From JBBATK01 sp039810585 (GTDB lineage Bacteria; Bacteroidota; Ignavibacteria; Kapaibacteriales; NICIL-2), in NCBI GenBank assembly GCA_039810585.1, contig JBDHXF010000012.1:1-64000 (forward strand): DNA of 64,000 bases, in the 5' to 3' direction. Positions 43,628 through 52,810 of this stretch are shown piece after piece. Every line of letters begins with the position of its first letter. Within the stretch, counting starts at the first letter, position 1. The notes beneath the pieces were generated by a model. It did not search any database and was not told the origin of the DNA. It worked only from the letters and a program-made list of their open reading frames with translations. Both the position numbers and the translations under genes were made by a program.

Positions 43628-43768
43628 GATTCAAATTGAGGCACGTGAGAACTGAGAACGAATGGTTCTGAAGCCACGCACACAGCCCGCAGGGCTGCGG
43701 CGGATGAAGATGATGACGCCTGAGGATGGCAATCGAACAGTCTACGCCTCAACTCCTCGAGTTGCGTG

Positions 43769-46072
43769 TTAGGGCTTGACCAAGATCTTGCTCACGGCTG
43801 ACGTGACGTTGCCCTGCGAAACGCTAAGCACGATGTACACGCCTGAGGATACCATGGTGCCATTTTGGTCTTTGCCATCCCACACCGCACGACGACTATT
43901 GGTTTCAATGGAGCGGACGAGCAGTCCGTCGAGTGTCACGATGTGAATCACGGCATCGGAGGACAAGCCGTCGATAACCAATTGACGGTCGGTCGATGGC
44001 GAAAAAGGCTGCGGATACACGTTGAGTGAAAAGTCCTGCAATGGCTTGAGCGCCAAACTTTGCACCGAGTTTATTCCGGCATCAGTTCCAATGTACATCA
44101 TGCCGGTGTTCAGATTTCCGGCAAGGCTCAGGATGTTATCCGAAAGCAAGTCCGAATACCGTTGCTGGTTCACATAGGCAACCGTGTCGCTGCCGTCATC
44201 GGCCATCACCCACACACCATGCACGGTGGCAATCCACTTGTTGTTTTGGGCGTCCACCAAGATATCGTTGATGACCTGATCTCTCAATAAGGTTAAGCGT
44301 GCGATGCTGGGGATGGAAGGTGTTGAGCGCAATACGGTTGAAGGAAAAGTCATCACCCCCACACCGCCGGAACTCGTACCAATCCAGAGCGCACCATTTT
44401 GATCGACACTGAGTGCAGTGACGTCGTTATCGGGCAGCGTGGAGTTGGCCTGATTGATGACGCCCCACTTGGCACCGGCGGAGTTCGGGTTGAACCAGAT
44501 GAGGCCAACCGGACCGCCAATCCAGATAGTGGAACTGGCATCGATCGCTGAGCAGAAGTAGTTTCTACTTGCCCCAATGTCGTTCGTGAAACCCGTCCAA
44601 GTACCGTCGGCAGCGTAGCGGACGAGTGAGGGACCGTTTCCGCCTGTATTATCGAAATTGACAATCCAGGTATTGTTGTTGTGATCAATCACTGCATCAC
44701 CACCAACAATGTAGTCTGGGGTGCCGGAAATGCCAATGAGTGGTGAGTTCGTATTCGTGTATTGCTGGATAAGAATAGTATCGTTGGCACTTTGCAAACG
44801 AAGCAAACCCTGACCCCACGTTGAAGCCCACACAGAAGAATCGGCTCCAAGACTGACGCGCCACACAGCGTCGCTGTAGAAGTTCGGATACAGAGTGGTA
44901 TTCATGTTTTGCCAGCGCTTCCCATCGTATTCACTGAACCCTTGTCCTTCCGTGCCCTGATTGGACGTAGCAACCCAGAGTCGATCCGCATTGTCTACCA
45001 CCATTCTCCGTGCTCGATTGGAGAATATGCTGTTTGGAAGATACACGCGAACCGAGGAGTCTTGCAGAATTCCTATTCCGGAGCTGACATACAGCGCTAC
45101 CAAGCGCTGCGACAATCCGGTGCCTATTGTGCGTAAGCCCTCTAACTTTGATGGATGCGCATATGGTTGGAACACAGAATGAATGTCATACACTCCATCT
45201 GAATAGCAGAAATACAGCATCGTGTCGATGCAGGCCATGGAAATGAAATAAGTGTAGGTGTTGGGTTGGGTTCGCAGCACCGTCACGGAATCTTGATCGA
45301 TCTGACACAATCGAGTTGGAGTCATAGCGTAGAGAGTACCATTGGAGCTGAGGCTGAGGTGCTCAACGTTTGACAGACTATCTAGGCCACGTATAGCTAA
45401 GGTTTTCCATACATCAGGCAAACGCAGAGTAGCCGTCCGCAGTGGGGCAACCAGCACGCCTCCCTCAGTTGCTAACCACAAACTGTCGTTGTGGATGAGT
45501 TGATCAAATACTGCCGTCTTTTCTTGCAGACGGCCAATGTGATCTACTGTTTCTATGAAAACTTGTCGATTGATGTCAAACAACACTACACCAAAATTGG
45601 CCGCGATCAACGCCGTGTCGCCGTGAAAGATGATCCGATTAATGCTCCGACGCGGATACTGTGTCGACGCAACCTGGATGTCTGTAATATGAGTCCAGGT
45701 CATCGAATCGAGCTGCAAGATTTCAATGTATCCGTCGAAGGTGCCAACGTATAATTGGTTGCGTACGGGTTCAAAAGAAAGACAGGTTGCATCGAGCGAG
45801 AGCAAGCCTTCGGTGTTACGAAAGGCGTGATATTCTTTGGTCAGCGTATCAACGCTATAAATGCCACCCGAACTTGCCACCCATAGTCGTCCGCTCGTGT
45901 CCGCCACCACGTCTCTGGCGCTTACCATCGACGTGTAGGACTTCCAATTACTCAATTGAAATTGTTTGTTTGCGGTTGAGCCAAAGCTGATAATCTGTGC
46001 GTTTAGCGGTGCTAAAATACTTACGAAGATCAGGAGACTTAGGGCAAGCAGGGAAAGGAACTGACGATTCAT
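43769..46072 (-). CDS. PorZ-like T9SS component / two-propeller surface protein
   Basis: 767 residues from MNRQFLSLLALSLLIFVSIL, a signal peptide; upstream ATGs at 46090 and 46111 are possible but place it internally. The N-terminal region (LSNWKSYTSMVSARDVVADT, then GRLWVASSGGIYSVD and LYVGTFDGYIEIL) matches the PorZ N-terminal propeller. A second propeller of two-component-regulator type follows (GALWIGTSSGGVGVM, then NNKWIATVHGVWVM), and a C-terminal sorting domain ends the protein (VYPQPFSPSTDRQLVI, then SSGVYIVLS and SKILVKP). PorZ belongs to the T9SS attachment complex on the cell surface that finishes cargo delivery. It could instead be an ordinary propeller cargo, because such domains are widespread. 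Confidence 0.75.
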   Translation of the reverse strand: MNRQFLSLLALSLLIFVSILAPLNAQIISFGSTANKQFQLSNWKSYTSMVSARDVVADTSGRLWVASSGGIYSVDTLTKEYHAFRNTEGLLSLDATCLSFEPVRNQLYVGTFDGYIEILQLDSMTWTHITDIQVASTQYPRRSINRIIFHGDTALIAANFGVVLFDINRQVFIETVDHIGRLQEKTAVFDQLIHNDSLWLATEGGVLVAPLRTATLRLPDVWKTLAIRGLDSLSNVEHLSLSSNGTLYAMTPTRLCQIDQDSVTVLRTQPNTYTYFISMACIDTMLYFCYSDGVYDIHSVFQPYAHPSKLEGLRTIGTGLSQRLVALYVSSGIGILQDSSVRVYLPNSIFSNRARRMVVDNADRLWVATSNQGTEGQGFSEYDGKRWQNMNTTLYPNFYSDAVWRVSLGADSSVWASTWGQGLLRLQSANDTILIQQYTNTNSPLIGISGTPDYIVGGDAVIDHNNNTWIVNFDNTGGNGPSLVRYAADGTWTGFTNDIGASRNYFCSAIDASSTIWIGGPVGLIWFNPNSAGAKWGVINQANSTLPDNDVTALSVDQNGALWIGTSSGGVGVMTFPSTVLRSTPSIPSIARLTLLRDQVINDILVDAQNNKWIATVHGVWVMADDGSDTVAYVNQQRYSDLLSDNILSLAGNLNTGMMYIGTDAGINSVQSLALKPLQDFSLNVYPQPFSPSTDRQLVIDGLSSDAVIHIVTLDGLLVRSIETNSRRAVWDGKDQNGTMVSSGVYIVLSVSQGNVTSAVSKILVKP

Positions 46073-46255
46073 CACAGTGAGCGATCGCATACGGAACCGG
46101 GGTTGAGGCACAAATAGAATCGTATCAAACGCTCATGCAAGGGCAGGTTGTGAGAAAAATGTTGAAGTGCGTCGGCCGTTGCCCTGAATGGGTGACCGAA
46201 TTGTCTACAATCTCGAAAAACTTTCGCTGATAACAAAAGTTTCCGTGCTTCTGTT

Positions 46256-46753
46256 TCAGCTCCCTGAGCGAATTGCCGTCATCGTACGCAACAACTCTGC
46301 CGCAGCCATCACGCACTCCCAACCCTTGTTTTCTGGTCCTTCACCCGCCCGCGCCTCTGCCTGCTCAAGGGTGTCGGTGGTCAGGACGCCCATCAAACAG
46401 GGCACTCCGCTTGTGAGCATCACCTGCATCAGTCCTTCCGAGGCAGCATTGGAAACCAGCTCAAAATGGTAGGTTTCGCCACGAATGACGCATCCCAGGG
46501 CAACGATGGCATCGAAGCGTCCGCTCTCTGCACAGGCCTTGGCCACGACGGGGATCTCGAAACTACCCGGACAACGAAAGACACTCAGGTTTTCGCGCGG
46601 AAAGTCCAACGCGTGCAGCGCTCGATCGGCTCCCGCGAGTAAGGCATCCATGATGGCCGCATTCCACTCAGCCGCCACAACGGCAAGTCGAGTACCGGGG
46701 GCAAAGGTGGTAGACAAATCTGTACGGTTGTTAGGACTCTGTTGCATCATCAT
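46256..46753 (-). CDS. ribH: 6,7-dimethyl-8-ribityllumazine synthase
   Basis: 165 residues. It condenses the ribityl-pyrimidine with a four-carbon phosphate to make lumazine, the penultimate step of riboflavin synthesis; members assemble into pentamers or 60-mers. Motifs are AAEWNAAIMDALLAGADRAL (Trp-Asn substrate site), CPGSFEIPVVAKA, ALGCVIRGETYHFELV with the catalytic His, and SGVPCLMGVLTTDTLEQAEARAG split over the final helices. The three Met codons at the start leave the exact initiation site open. It lies 21 nt after the PHP-family gene, so the two are probably co-transcribed. Confidence 0.96.
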   Translation of the reverse strand: MMMQQSPNNRTDLSTTFAPGTRLAVVAAEWNAAIMDALLAGADRALHALDFPRENLSVFRCPGSFEIPVVAKACAESGRFDAIVALGCVIRGETYHFELVSNAASEGLMQVMLTSGVPCLMGVLTTDTLEQAEARAGEGPENKGWECVMAAAELLRTMTAIRSGS

Positions 46754-46774
46754 GCAATATACCCCGACTCGATG

Positions 46775-47659
46775 TTATCGAGTTTGTACGTGTTTTTCCT
46801 GCGCCTTGGCCGTACAATCGAGCAGTCGTTCGGCTACGTCGGCGCTGACGTTATAGCGTCCGAAATGCATGTCGTCGTAAAAGCGGTTACCGTGAAAATC
46901 CGAGCCTCCGGTTTCGAGCACTTTGTACTCCTTGCACAGCTTGTGGTACAAGCGTTGGTGCGAGCGGGTGTGCGACGGATGCCGCACCTCTATGCCGTCC
47001 AAGCCGGCGTCAATCAATTCCACAACGCGTTTTTGGGTTGTGGTGAGGCCCGGATGTGCGAAGACCGCCAGGCCGCAGGCCGCATGTATTATTTCAATTG
47101 CCTCCTCCGCCCGCTGTTCCTCAATGGGAACGTAAGCCGGGGCGTCGTTTGCGAGAAAGCGCTCGAAGGCTTCTTGGTTTGTTTGCACGTAGCCCTTGTC
47201 ACGAAGTGCCGCGGCGATATGCGGACGCACCACGCTTTGTCCCTCCGCAAAACGCAACACATCCTCCATCTGCAACACCGCTCCAAGCGCAGCGAGCTTC
47301 GCAAGAATTGCCTCGCAACGTCGCACACGTTGTCCGCGTGTATGCGCGAGATAGTCCTGAAATGCTGCATTGTGCACATCAAAAGCGTAGGCAAGCAGGT
47401 GGTGCTCGCGACCATCTTCGGATACCGTGCACTCGCACCCCGGAACGAAACGAATTCCCCGTTCAACGCAGGCAGCAGAACATTCATTCACGCCACCGGT
47501 GGTGTCGTGATCGGTGAGTGACAGCACTTCAATTCCCGCGTCGACAGCTTTCGCTACCAAAGCCGCAGGCTCCAGGTATCCATCGGAATTGCGAGAGTGA
47601 CAGTGTACTTCGGTGCGGGGTTCGAATCCAAGCTGCAATGGGTGTGGGCGTGTGGCCAT
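46775..47659 (-). CDS. PHP-domain phosphoesterase (TrpH/YciV-like)
   Basis: 294 residues. The PHP metal-site motifs are EVHCHSRNSDG, LSLTDHDTTGG, VPGCECTVSEDGREHHLLAY, VVRPHIAAAL, FAHPGLT and GSDFHGN. The family includes the E. coli enzyme that hydrolyses 3',5'-nucleoside bisphosphates and trims RNA 5' ends, so a role in clearing small nucleotides is likely. Cytoplasmic, with no signal peptide. It is upstream of ribH by 21 nt; the link is probably transcriptional only. Confidence 0.92.
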   Translation of the reverse strand: MATRPHPLQLGFEPRTEVHCHSRNSDGYLEPAALVAKAVDAGIEVLSLTDHDTTGGVNECSAACVERGIRFVPGCECTVSEDGREHHLLAYAFDVHNAAFQDYLAHTRGQRVRRCEAILAKLAALGAVLQMEDVLRFAEGQSVVRPHIAAALRDKGYVQTNQEAFERFLANDAPAYVPIEEQRAEEAIEIIHAACGLAVFAHPGLTTTQKRVVELIDAGLDGIEVRHPSHTRSHQRLYHKLCKEYKVLETGGSDFHGNRFYDDMHFGRYNVSADVAERLLDCTAKAQEKHVQTR

Positions 47660-47725
47660 GACCTAAAATACGCGAGGAAGTGAGGCTGATTGGGATGAAA
47701 AATTTATTTCCTGACAACCCTGCAC

Positions 47726-48323
47726 GTAGGGACAGATAATCATCTGTCCCCACTCTCGAACGACACACGTGTGGGTATATTCAAAGGTCATGTGCAAATC
47801 ACGTCATCCCACAACAATCAACCGTCGCACGTAGGGACAGATAATCATCTGTCCCCACTCTCGAACGACACACATGTGGGTATATTCAAAGGTCATGTGC
47901 AAATCACGTCATCCCACAACAATCAACCGTTGCACGTAGGGACAGATAATCATCTGTCCCCACCCTCGAACGACCAGCACGAGTCCATACAATGTTCCCA
48001 CGGCGGGGCACACAACCAACGTTAGCGTGTGGGGACAGAAAATTTTCTGTCCCTACGAGCATTACAGGCATTCGTCTTCTGCCAAACGGATCATCCACAA
48101 CAACCAATCGTTGCACGTAGGGACAGATAATCATCTGTCCCCACCCTCGAACGACACACACGAGTCGATGCAAAGGTCCCACGCGGGGCACACAACCAAC
48201 ATTCGCGTGTGGGGACAGAAAATTTTCTGTCCCTACGAGCATTGCAGGCATTCGTCTTATGCCAAACGGATCATCCACAACAACCAACCGTGGCACGTAG
48301 GGACAGATAATCATCTGTCCCCA
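47726..48323. repeat. Array of seven GTAG-headed palindromes in both orientations
   Basis: Forward copies with GTAGGGACAGATAATCATCT start at 47726, 47831, 47936, 48117 and 48297. Two inverted copies with core AGAAAATTTTCT lie at 48031-48056 and 48211-48236. The first three are spaced exactly 105 nt; later forward and inverted copies each recur at 180-181 nt, with the DNA between them also repeated (CACACAACCAAC, GCCAAACGGATCATCCACAA). The array fills the 770-nt gap between the PHP gene and the DUF1800 gene; no gene is seen in it. Its length-multiple-of-three frames give long but spurious open frames. Confidence 0.85.
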
Positions 48324-48430
48324 ACATCTGTACATCACATCATCCGACACCCACCCACACCCCCTCACCTCAATTCCCTGATATTACGTAGTTTATACCT
48401 CCCACATTCCACACCATTGGAGGCAGCGAA

Positions 48431-49894
48431 ATGAAGCGTCGTGACTTCTTTCAACGGGTCATGCCGGATAGCGGCAGGGCACTGCATATAACGTCGGGCC
48501 TTGAGGCCTACCAACCCGATCAGCTCTTGTCCTACGCCGACGCCTTGCACCTGTTGAACCGCACTACCATTGGCGCCGGGTATGCGGAGGTGAAGCAGGC
48601 GATGGCGATGACCACGAGTCAGGCGGTGAACGCGCTGTTCAGCGGTAATCAATCGCCGACGCCTCCAACGTGGTCATCTATCGATCCCGACACCGAGAAC
48701 TTCTCCAATCCGCAGGATCGCATTTCCGAGTACTACCGTCGCTACGCCGACCTGCAAGCCTGGTGGGTGAGTCAGATGCGCGCCGCATCGATGAGTATTG
48801 TCGAAAAGATGACGCTGTTCTGGCACTCGTTTTTGTGCTCCGACTATGTGAAGGTGTACTATCCGCAGTACATGTATGTGCAGAACGATCTCTTCCGCAA
48901 GAATGCCTGGGGAAATGTCAAGACGCTGATTCGTTCCTTAGTGGCCGATCCGGCCATGCTGATTTATCTCGATAATCTGTACAGCATTAAAGGCAATCCC
49001 AACGAAAATTTTGCTCGTGAACTCATGGAATTATTTACGCTGGGCGTGAATAATTACAGTGAGCAAGATATTGTGCAGGGCGCACGAGCGCTGACCGGTT
49101 GGCGCATCAAGGCGATGAAAGGCGAATTTCATCCGGAGTATTGGGATAGTGGGTCGAAGACCTTTATGAACCAAACAGGCGCATTTAATGCTGATGATAT
49201 CGTCAATATCATTTTCCTGCAGGATGCCTGCGCAAAGTACTTCGCTCGTAGAGTGTATAAATACTTTGTGTACGACACACCGGATGAGAACATTGTGTCA
49301 CAACTGGCCGACATCCTCAAGCAGAATAACTTTGATATGAAACCCATGCTCGTGGCTCTGTTTTCCAGCGCTCACTTTTTTGATGCGCAGCTACGGGGTG
49401 CCATTATCAAGACGCCGATCGACGTTGCCGTTGGTAGCGCGCGACAATTCGGCTATGCCGCGCCGCCAAGTGCATGGTTAGTGACGGCCGCCATGAATCT
49501 CAATCAGGAAATTCTTTATCCGCCCAACGTCGAAGGCTGGAAAGGCGCACACTTGTGGCTGAACACCAATTTATATCCGCTGCGTCAACGCATTGTGAGT
49601 GCGATGGTGGATGGCAAACGACAAGACACCAACGCCGCCTTTAGCGCTGCGCTTGATGTTGTCAGCTTTGCCAAACAATTCAGCACGGTAAATGTTGCGG
49701 CCGACTTCGTTGCCGACGTCGCCCGATTTCTGCTGGCCATTGAACCGGGTGACAAAGAGAAACTCATTCTGGAAGATGCGTTATTACAAGGCGCCAAGGA
49801 TTACGAGTGGAATATTGACATGGCCAATGTAGAATTTCGTTTACGCGAGTTCTTCAAAGCAGTCGTGAGCTTACCGGAATACCAACTTCAATAA
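48431..49894 (+). CDS. DUF1800 domain protein
   Basis: 487 residues. DUF1800 blocks are seen in order: LLNRTTIGAG, KMTLFWHSFLCSDYVKV, NPNENFARELMELFTLGVNNY, RALTGWRI and YPPNVEGWKGAHLWLNTN. GGAGG precedes the ATG by eight bases. A double Arg occurs at the start (MKRRDFFQR), but no hydrophobic stretch follows, so it may travel with its DUF1501 partner, whose gene begins 15 nt downstream. The two families are nearly always paired in bacteria; they are thought to be exported and of unknown, possibly sulfatase-like or polymer-related, function. Confidence 0.92.
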   Translation: MKRRDFFQRVMPDSGRALHITSGLEAYQPDQLLSYADALHLLNRTTIGAGYAEVKQAMAMTTSQAVNALFSGNQSPTPPTWSSIDPDTENFSNPQDRISEYYRRYADLQAWWVSQMRAASMSIVEKMTLFWHSFLCSDYVKVYYPQYMYVQNDLFRKNAWGNVKTLIRSLVADPAMLIYLDNLYSIKGNPNENFARELMELFTLGVNNYSEQDIVQGARALTGWRIKAMKGEFHPEYWDSGSKTFMNQTGAFNADDIVNIIFLQDACAKYFARRVYKYFVYDTPDENIVSQLADILKQNNFDMKPMLVALFSSAHFFDAQLRGAIIKTPIDVAVGSARQFGYAAPPSAWLVTAAMNLNQEILYPPNVEGWKGAHLWLNTNLYPLRQRIVSAMVDGKRQDTNAAFSAALDVVSFAKQFSTVNVAADFVADVARFLLAIEPGDKEKLILEDALLQGAKDYEWNIDMANVEFRLREFFKAVVSLPEYQLQ

Positions 49895-49909
49895 TTGCAG
49901 GAGATGTCC

Positions 49910-51481
49910 ATGAAACGCAGAGACTTTATTTCGCGCAGTGCCAGTGGACTTGCTCTTGCAGGCATTGCTTCCGGCATCAGCGGTGCGCGCATGCGCGCTT
50001 TAGCCTCATCGCCGGTGCTCAATCAACTCCAGAAACTTGTAGCCGGCACAGATCGCGTGCTGGTTGTAGTTCAACTTGCTGGTGGTAATGATGGTTTAAA
50101 TACTGTCATTCCGGTGGATGACAGTGTGTACTACAACAGTCGTAAGAATATCAGCATTGCCAAAAACCAAGCCTTGTCACTGCGCGACGGCTTGTCGCTA
50201 CACCCGGCGATGACGGGCTTCCACGATCTGTTTCAGGATGGTCGCCTCAGCATCGTGCAAAACGTGAGCTACCCCAATCCCGATCGCTCGCACTTCCGCG
50301 GCACCGACATCTGGCTCTCCGCCACCGACGCCGATGTGTTCAAGAATACGGGCTGGATGGGACGGTACCTCGAAACTCTGGCACCAGGCTTTCCCACAAC
50401 CATGCCGGCTGAGCCATTAGCCATCCAAATCGGTGAGAGTTTGTCGCTCGGCTTCCGCAGCGATGCCGGTTCTCTTGGCATTACCTTCCGCGATCCGGTG
50501 TCGTTCTACAACTTGGTCGACCAGGGCGAGAACACCGACTACGATGCCTCTCCCAGCACGTCGGGAGGAGCAGAATTAGACTTCGTCCGCTCCGTCGAAA
50601 AGGCATCCGAGGTGTATTCCAAAGTCGTCAAAGCAGCTGCCGATAAAGTCAAAACCAATAAGGTAAGCTATCCCACCAGCAACCCGCTGGCGCAGAGCTT
50701 ACAGATTGTGTCACGCCTCATCGCCGCCGGCCTCGGCACGCGCATCTATTTGGTGAATATCAACGGCACATCTTTCGACACGCACTATAACCAAGGTGGC
50801 GCCAGCGGCGCACACGCAACATTACTCAGTTACCTAAGTGAAGGGATCAAACTATTCTTGGATGACTGCGAGCAACTGGGAACTGCCAACAGAGTGGCAG
50901 GAATAACTTTCTCGGAATTTGGTCGCCGCGTTGCCGAAAACGGTTCACTCGGAACCGACCACGGCACAGCCGCGCCGATGTTCGTATTTGGAAAGAGTAT
51001 TATTCCCTCGCAAATATTGGGTCACAACCCCGACCTCGTCAACCTCGACGAACGCGGCGATTTGTTGGTCCAGTACGACTTCCGTCAGATCTACTCCGCC
51101 GTCCTCAAACAATGGTTCGGCTCCGACACGTCAACGGAATCCCAAGTGCTCTTCCGCGATTTTTCCGACCTGCCGCTGTTCGATATCGGGTCGGACGTCC
51201 GCTCCGAAGACAACTCCCTTCTGCAAAACTCAATGCAGATTAACCCTAATCCTGCCTTCGATCAGGCACTGCTGCACTTCAACCTGCCCATCGCCGCCGA
51301 ATGCAGCATCGACCTCTATGACCTACGCGGTCAACGCCTGTTCAACATCGCGCAAGCGAGCTTTAACGCAGGTGACCATTTTAATACGATCCCGCTTCGC
51401 GGCATCAACCCGGGAACATACTTCGTCCGCATCCGCGCCGCACACATGGATCAAATGAAGGCACTGCAAGTGGTGAGATAA
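49910..51481 (+). CDS. DUF1501 protein with Tat signal and T9SS sorting domain
   Basis: 523 residues from the ATG at 49910, six bases after AGGAG. The twin-arginine signal MKRRDFISRSASGLALAGIA suggests export as a folded, perhaps metal-loaded protein. The DUF1501 domain (about residues 40-420) has VVVQLAGGNDGLNTVIPV, PNPDRSHFRGTDIW and TFSEFGRRVAENGSLGTDHG, which recall the metal and phosphoryl sites of sulfatase-like hydrolases. The last 85 residues are a T9SS sorting domain (QINPNPAFDQALLHF, then IDLYDLRGQRLF and GINPGTYFVRI). Its partner is the DUF1800 protein upstream. A Tat-exported T9SS substrate is unusual, as most cargo uses Sec. Confidence 0.9.
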   Translation: MKRRDFISRSASGLALAGIASGISGARMRALASSPVLNQLQKLVAGTDRVLVVVQLAGGNDGLNTVIPVDDSVYYNSRKNISIAKNQALSLRDGLSLHPAMTGFHDLFQDGRLSIVQNVSYPNPDRSHFRGTDIWLSATDADVFKNTGWMGRYLETLAPGFPTTMPAEPLAIQIGESLSLGFRSDAGSLGITFRDPVSFYNLVDQGENTDYDASPSTSGGAELDFVRSVEKASEVYSKVVKAAADKVKTNKVSYPTSNPLAQSLQIVSRLIAAGLGTRIYLVNINGTSFDTHYNQGGASGAHATLLSYLSEGIKLFLDDCEQLGTANRVAGITFSEFGRRVAENGSLGTDHGTAAPMFVFGKSIIPSQILGHNPDLVNLDERGDLLVQYDFRQIYSAVLKQWFGSDTSTESQVLFRDFSDLPLFDIGSDVRSEDNSLLQNSMQINPNPAFDQALLHFNLPIAAECSIDLYDLRGQRLFNIAQASFNAGDHFNTIPLRGINPGTYFVRIRAAHMDQMKALQVVR

Positions 51482-51516
51482 TCGGCATAGCACGTCGGTA
51501 ACGAGGCGTCATGCTC

Positions 51517-52214
51517 GTAGGGACGAATAATCATTCGTCCGACACACGAAGGTCACACACCCTTTTGCATCCTTCGTCCCTCCATGCTAAAGCATGGAGT
51601 TACAATTCCAATGCCAGCAGGTTCAACCGCCGACCGCAGCTAAAGCCGCGGCGGCTTCTGGACGCAGATGATAAGACCACAAGGCAGGCGCAGCTTCAGC
51701 TGCAGCCGCCGTTGACGGGAGGATGCCACCGGAATGATAACCCCAAGCTTCAGCTTGGGGGAGACGGTATATGTGGTGCGAGCTGCGATCGTCTCTCAAA
51801 GCTTCAGCTTGGGGGTGACGGTAAGGATAGTGCGTGCTGCCATGGCCTCTCTACGCCAGCCTCTCCATGCTAAAGCATGGAGTTACAATTCCAATACCAG
51901 CAGGTTCAACCGCCGACCGCAGCTAAAGCAGCGGCGGCTGGTGGGCGCAGATGATATAACCACAAGGCAGGCGCAGCTTCAGCTGCAGCCGCCGCTGACG
52001 GGTGGATGGCAACGGATACATAACCCCAAGCTTCAGCTTGGGGGTGACGGTATAGATAGCCCGAGCTGCGATCGTCTCTCCAAGCTTCAGCTTGGGGTGA
52101 CGGCATAGATAGTGCGAGCTGCGATCGTCTCTCCAAGCTTCAGCTTAGGGTTGACGGCATAGATAGCACGAGCTGCGATCGTCCCTCCATGTTTCAGCTT
52201 GAGGCTAACGTATA
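51517..52214 (+). repeat. Composite multi-hairpin element, two tandem copies
   Basis: Copy A: a GTAG-headed palindrome (GGACGAATAATCATTCGTCC, 51521-51540), then hairpins TCCATGC-TAAA-GCATGGA (51581), CCGCAGC-TAAA-GCCGCGG, GCAGC-TTCA-GCTGC and CCCCAAGC-TTCA-GCTTGGGG (51741). Copy B repeats the four hairpins from 51864. Loop starts are 51588, 51641, 51695 and 51749 in A, and 51871, 51924, 51978 and 52032 in B: spacings 53, 54, 54 in both. The last hairpin is then repeated with GAGCTGCGATCGTCTCTC between units, at 54, 53 and 54 nt in B and once in A. The 810-nt gap between genes is almost entirely this element. Confidence 0.85.
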
Positions 52215-52240
52215 TGCGGAGCGTGCTCCCTACCATCCAC

Positions 52241-52276
52241 GTGCGCGAAGCGCGCGTGAATAAGAAATCTCCGGAG
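52241..52276 (+). repeat. Palindrome-plus-tail repeat (copy 4)
   Basis: GTGCGCGAAGCGCGC is followed by GTGAATAAGAAATCTCCGGAG. It lies 16-51 nt beyond the stop codon of the heptose-1-phosphate adenylyltransferase gene and next to the end of the composite element. Confidence 0.7.
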
Positions 52277-52291
52277 CGACGGAGCTATGTT

Positions 52292-52756
52292 TTACAGGCG
52301 ATGAATTTTCTCGATGATGGCGCTGGTGGATTTACCGGGAACGAAGGGCAGGATGCGGACTTCGCCGCCGTGGGAGCGGACGACGTCTGCGCCGACGACG
52401 GAGTTGGCGTCGTAGTCGCCGCCTTTTACCAATACGTTTGGCAGGCAGGTGCTGATGAGTTCGAGGGGGGTGTCTTCGTGAAAGAGACAGACGTAATCCA
52501 CAGCGCGCAGGGCGTCGAGAACGGCGGCGCGATCGTCTTCGGAATTTACGGGACGCGAGGGACCTTTTAGGCGTTGCACGGAGGCGTCGCTGTTGAGTCC
52601 CACCACCAACACATCGCCCAGCTCGCGGGCTTGGGCAAGGTAGCTCACGTGACCGCGATGCAGGATGTCGAAACAGCCATTGGTGAACACCACGCGACGA
52701 CCCTCATCACGGATGCGCTGACACAGCTCAGCAAGCTCTGAACGACTGACGATCAT
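52292..52756 (-). CDS. rfaE2: D-glycero-beta-D-manno-heptose 1-phosphate adenylyltransferase
   Basis: 154 residues of the cytidylyltransferase-like fold. VVFTNGCFDILHRGHVSYL carries the HxGH nucleotide site; VGLNSDASVQRLKGPSRPV and LVKGGDY are typical of the C-terminal (adenylyltransferase) half of HldE, here a separate protein. It activates heptose 1-phosphate with ATP for the inner core of lipopolysaccharide, so the organism probably makes a heptose-containing surface polysaccharide. No other heptose gene is adjacent. It lies 55 nt after the response-regulator gene. Confidence 0.94.
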   Translation of the reverse strand: MIVSRSELAELCQRIRDEGRRVVFTNGCFDILHRGHVSYLAQARELGDVLVVGLNSDASVQRLKGPSRPVNSEDDRAAVLDALRAVDYVCLFHEDTPLELISTCLPNVLVKGGDYDANSVVGADVVRSHGGEVRILPFVPGKSTSAIIEKIHRL

Positions 52757-52810
52757 GGAATGCTCTGGGGGAGTTGAATAGTACGTGCGCGCCTTCGGCG
52801 CAGCAGCAAA

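Noticed and set aside
47726..48323. CRISPR array or protein-coding gene with repeats
   Set aside because: Spacing units are repeated, not unique; open frames on both strands arise from the palindromes and have no start signals or domains.
51511..52108. Protein genes with repeated sequence (such as frames containing RRPQLKPRR and QLQLQPPLTGG)
   Set aside because: Frames on the strand follow the hairpin DNA, the same peptide appears in the inverted copy at 60 kb only because hairpin sequence and spacing are conserved, and there are no ribosome-binding sites or continuous conservation between hairpins.
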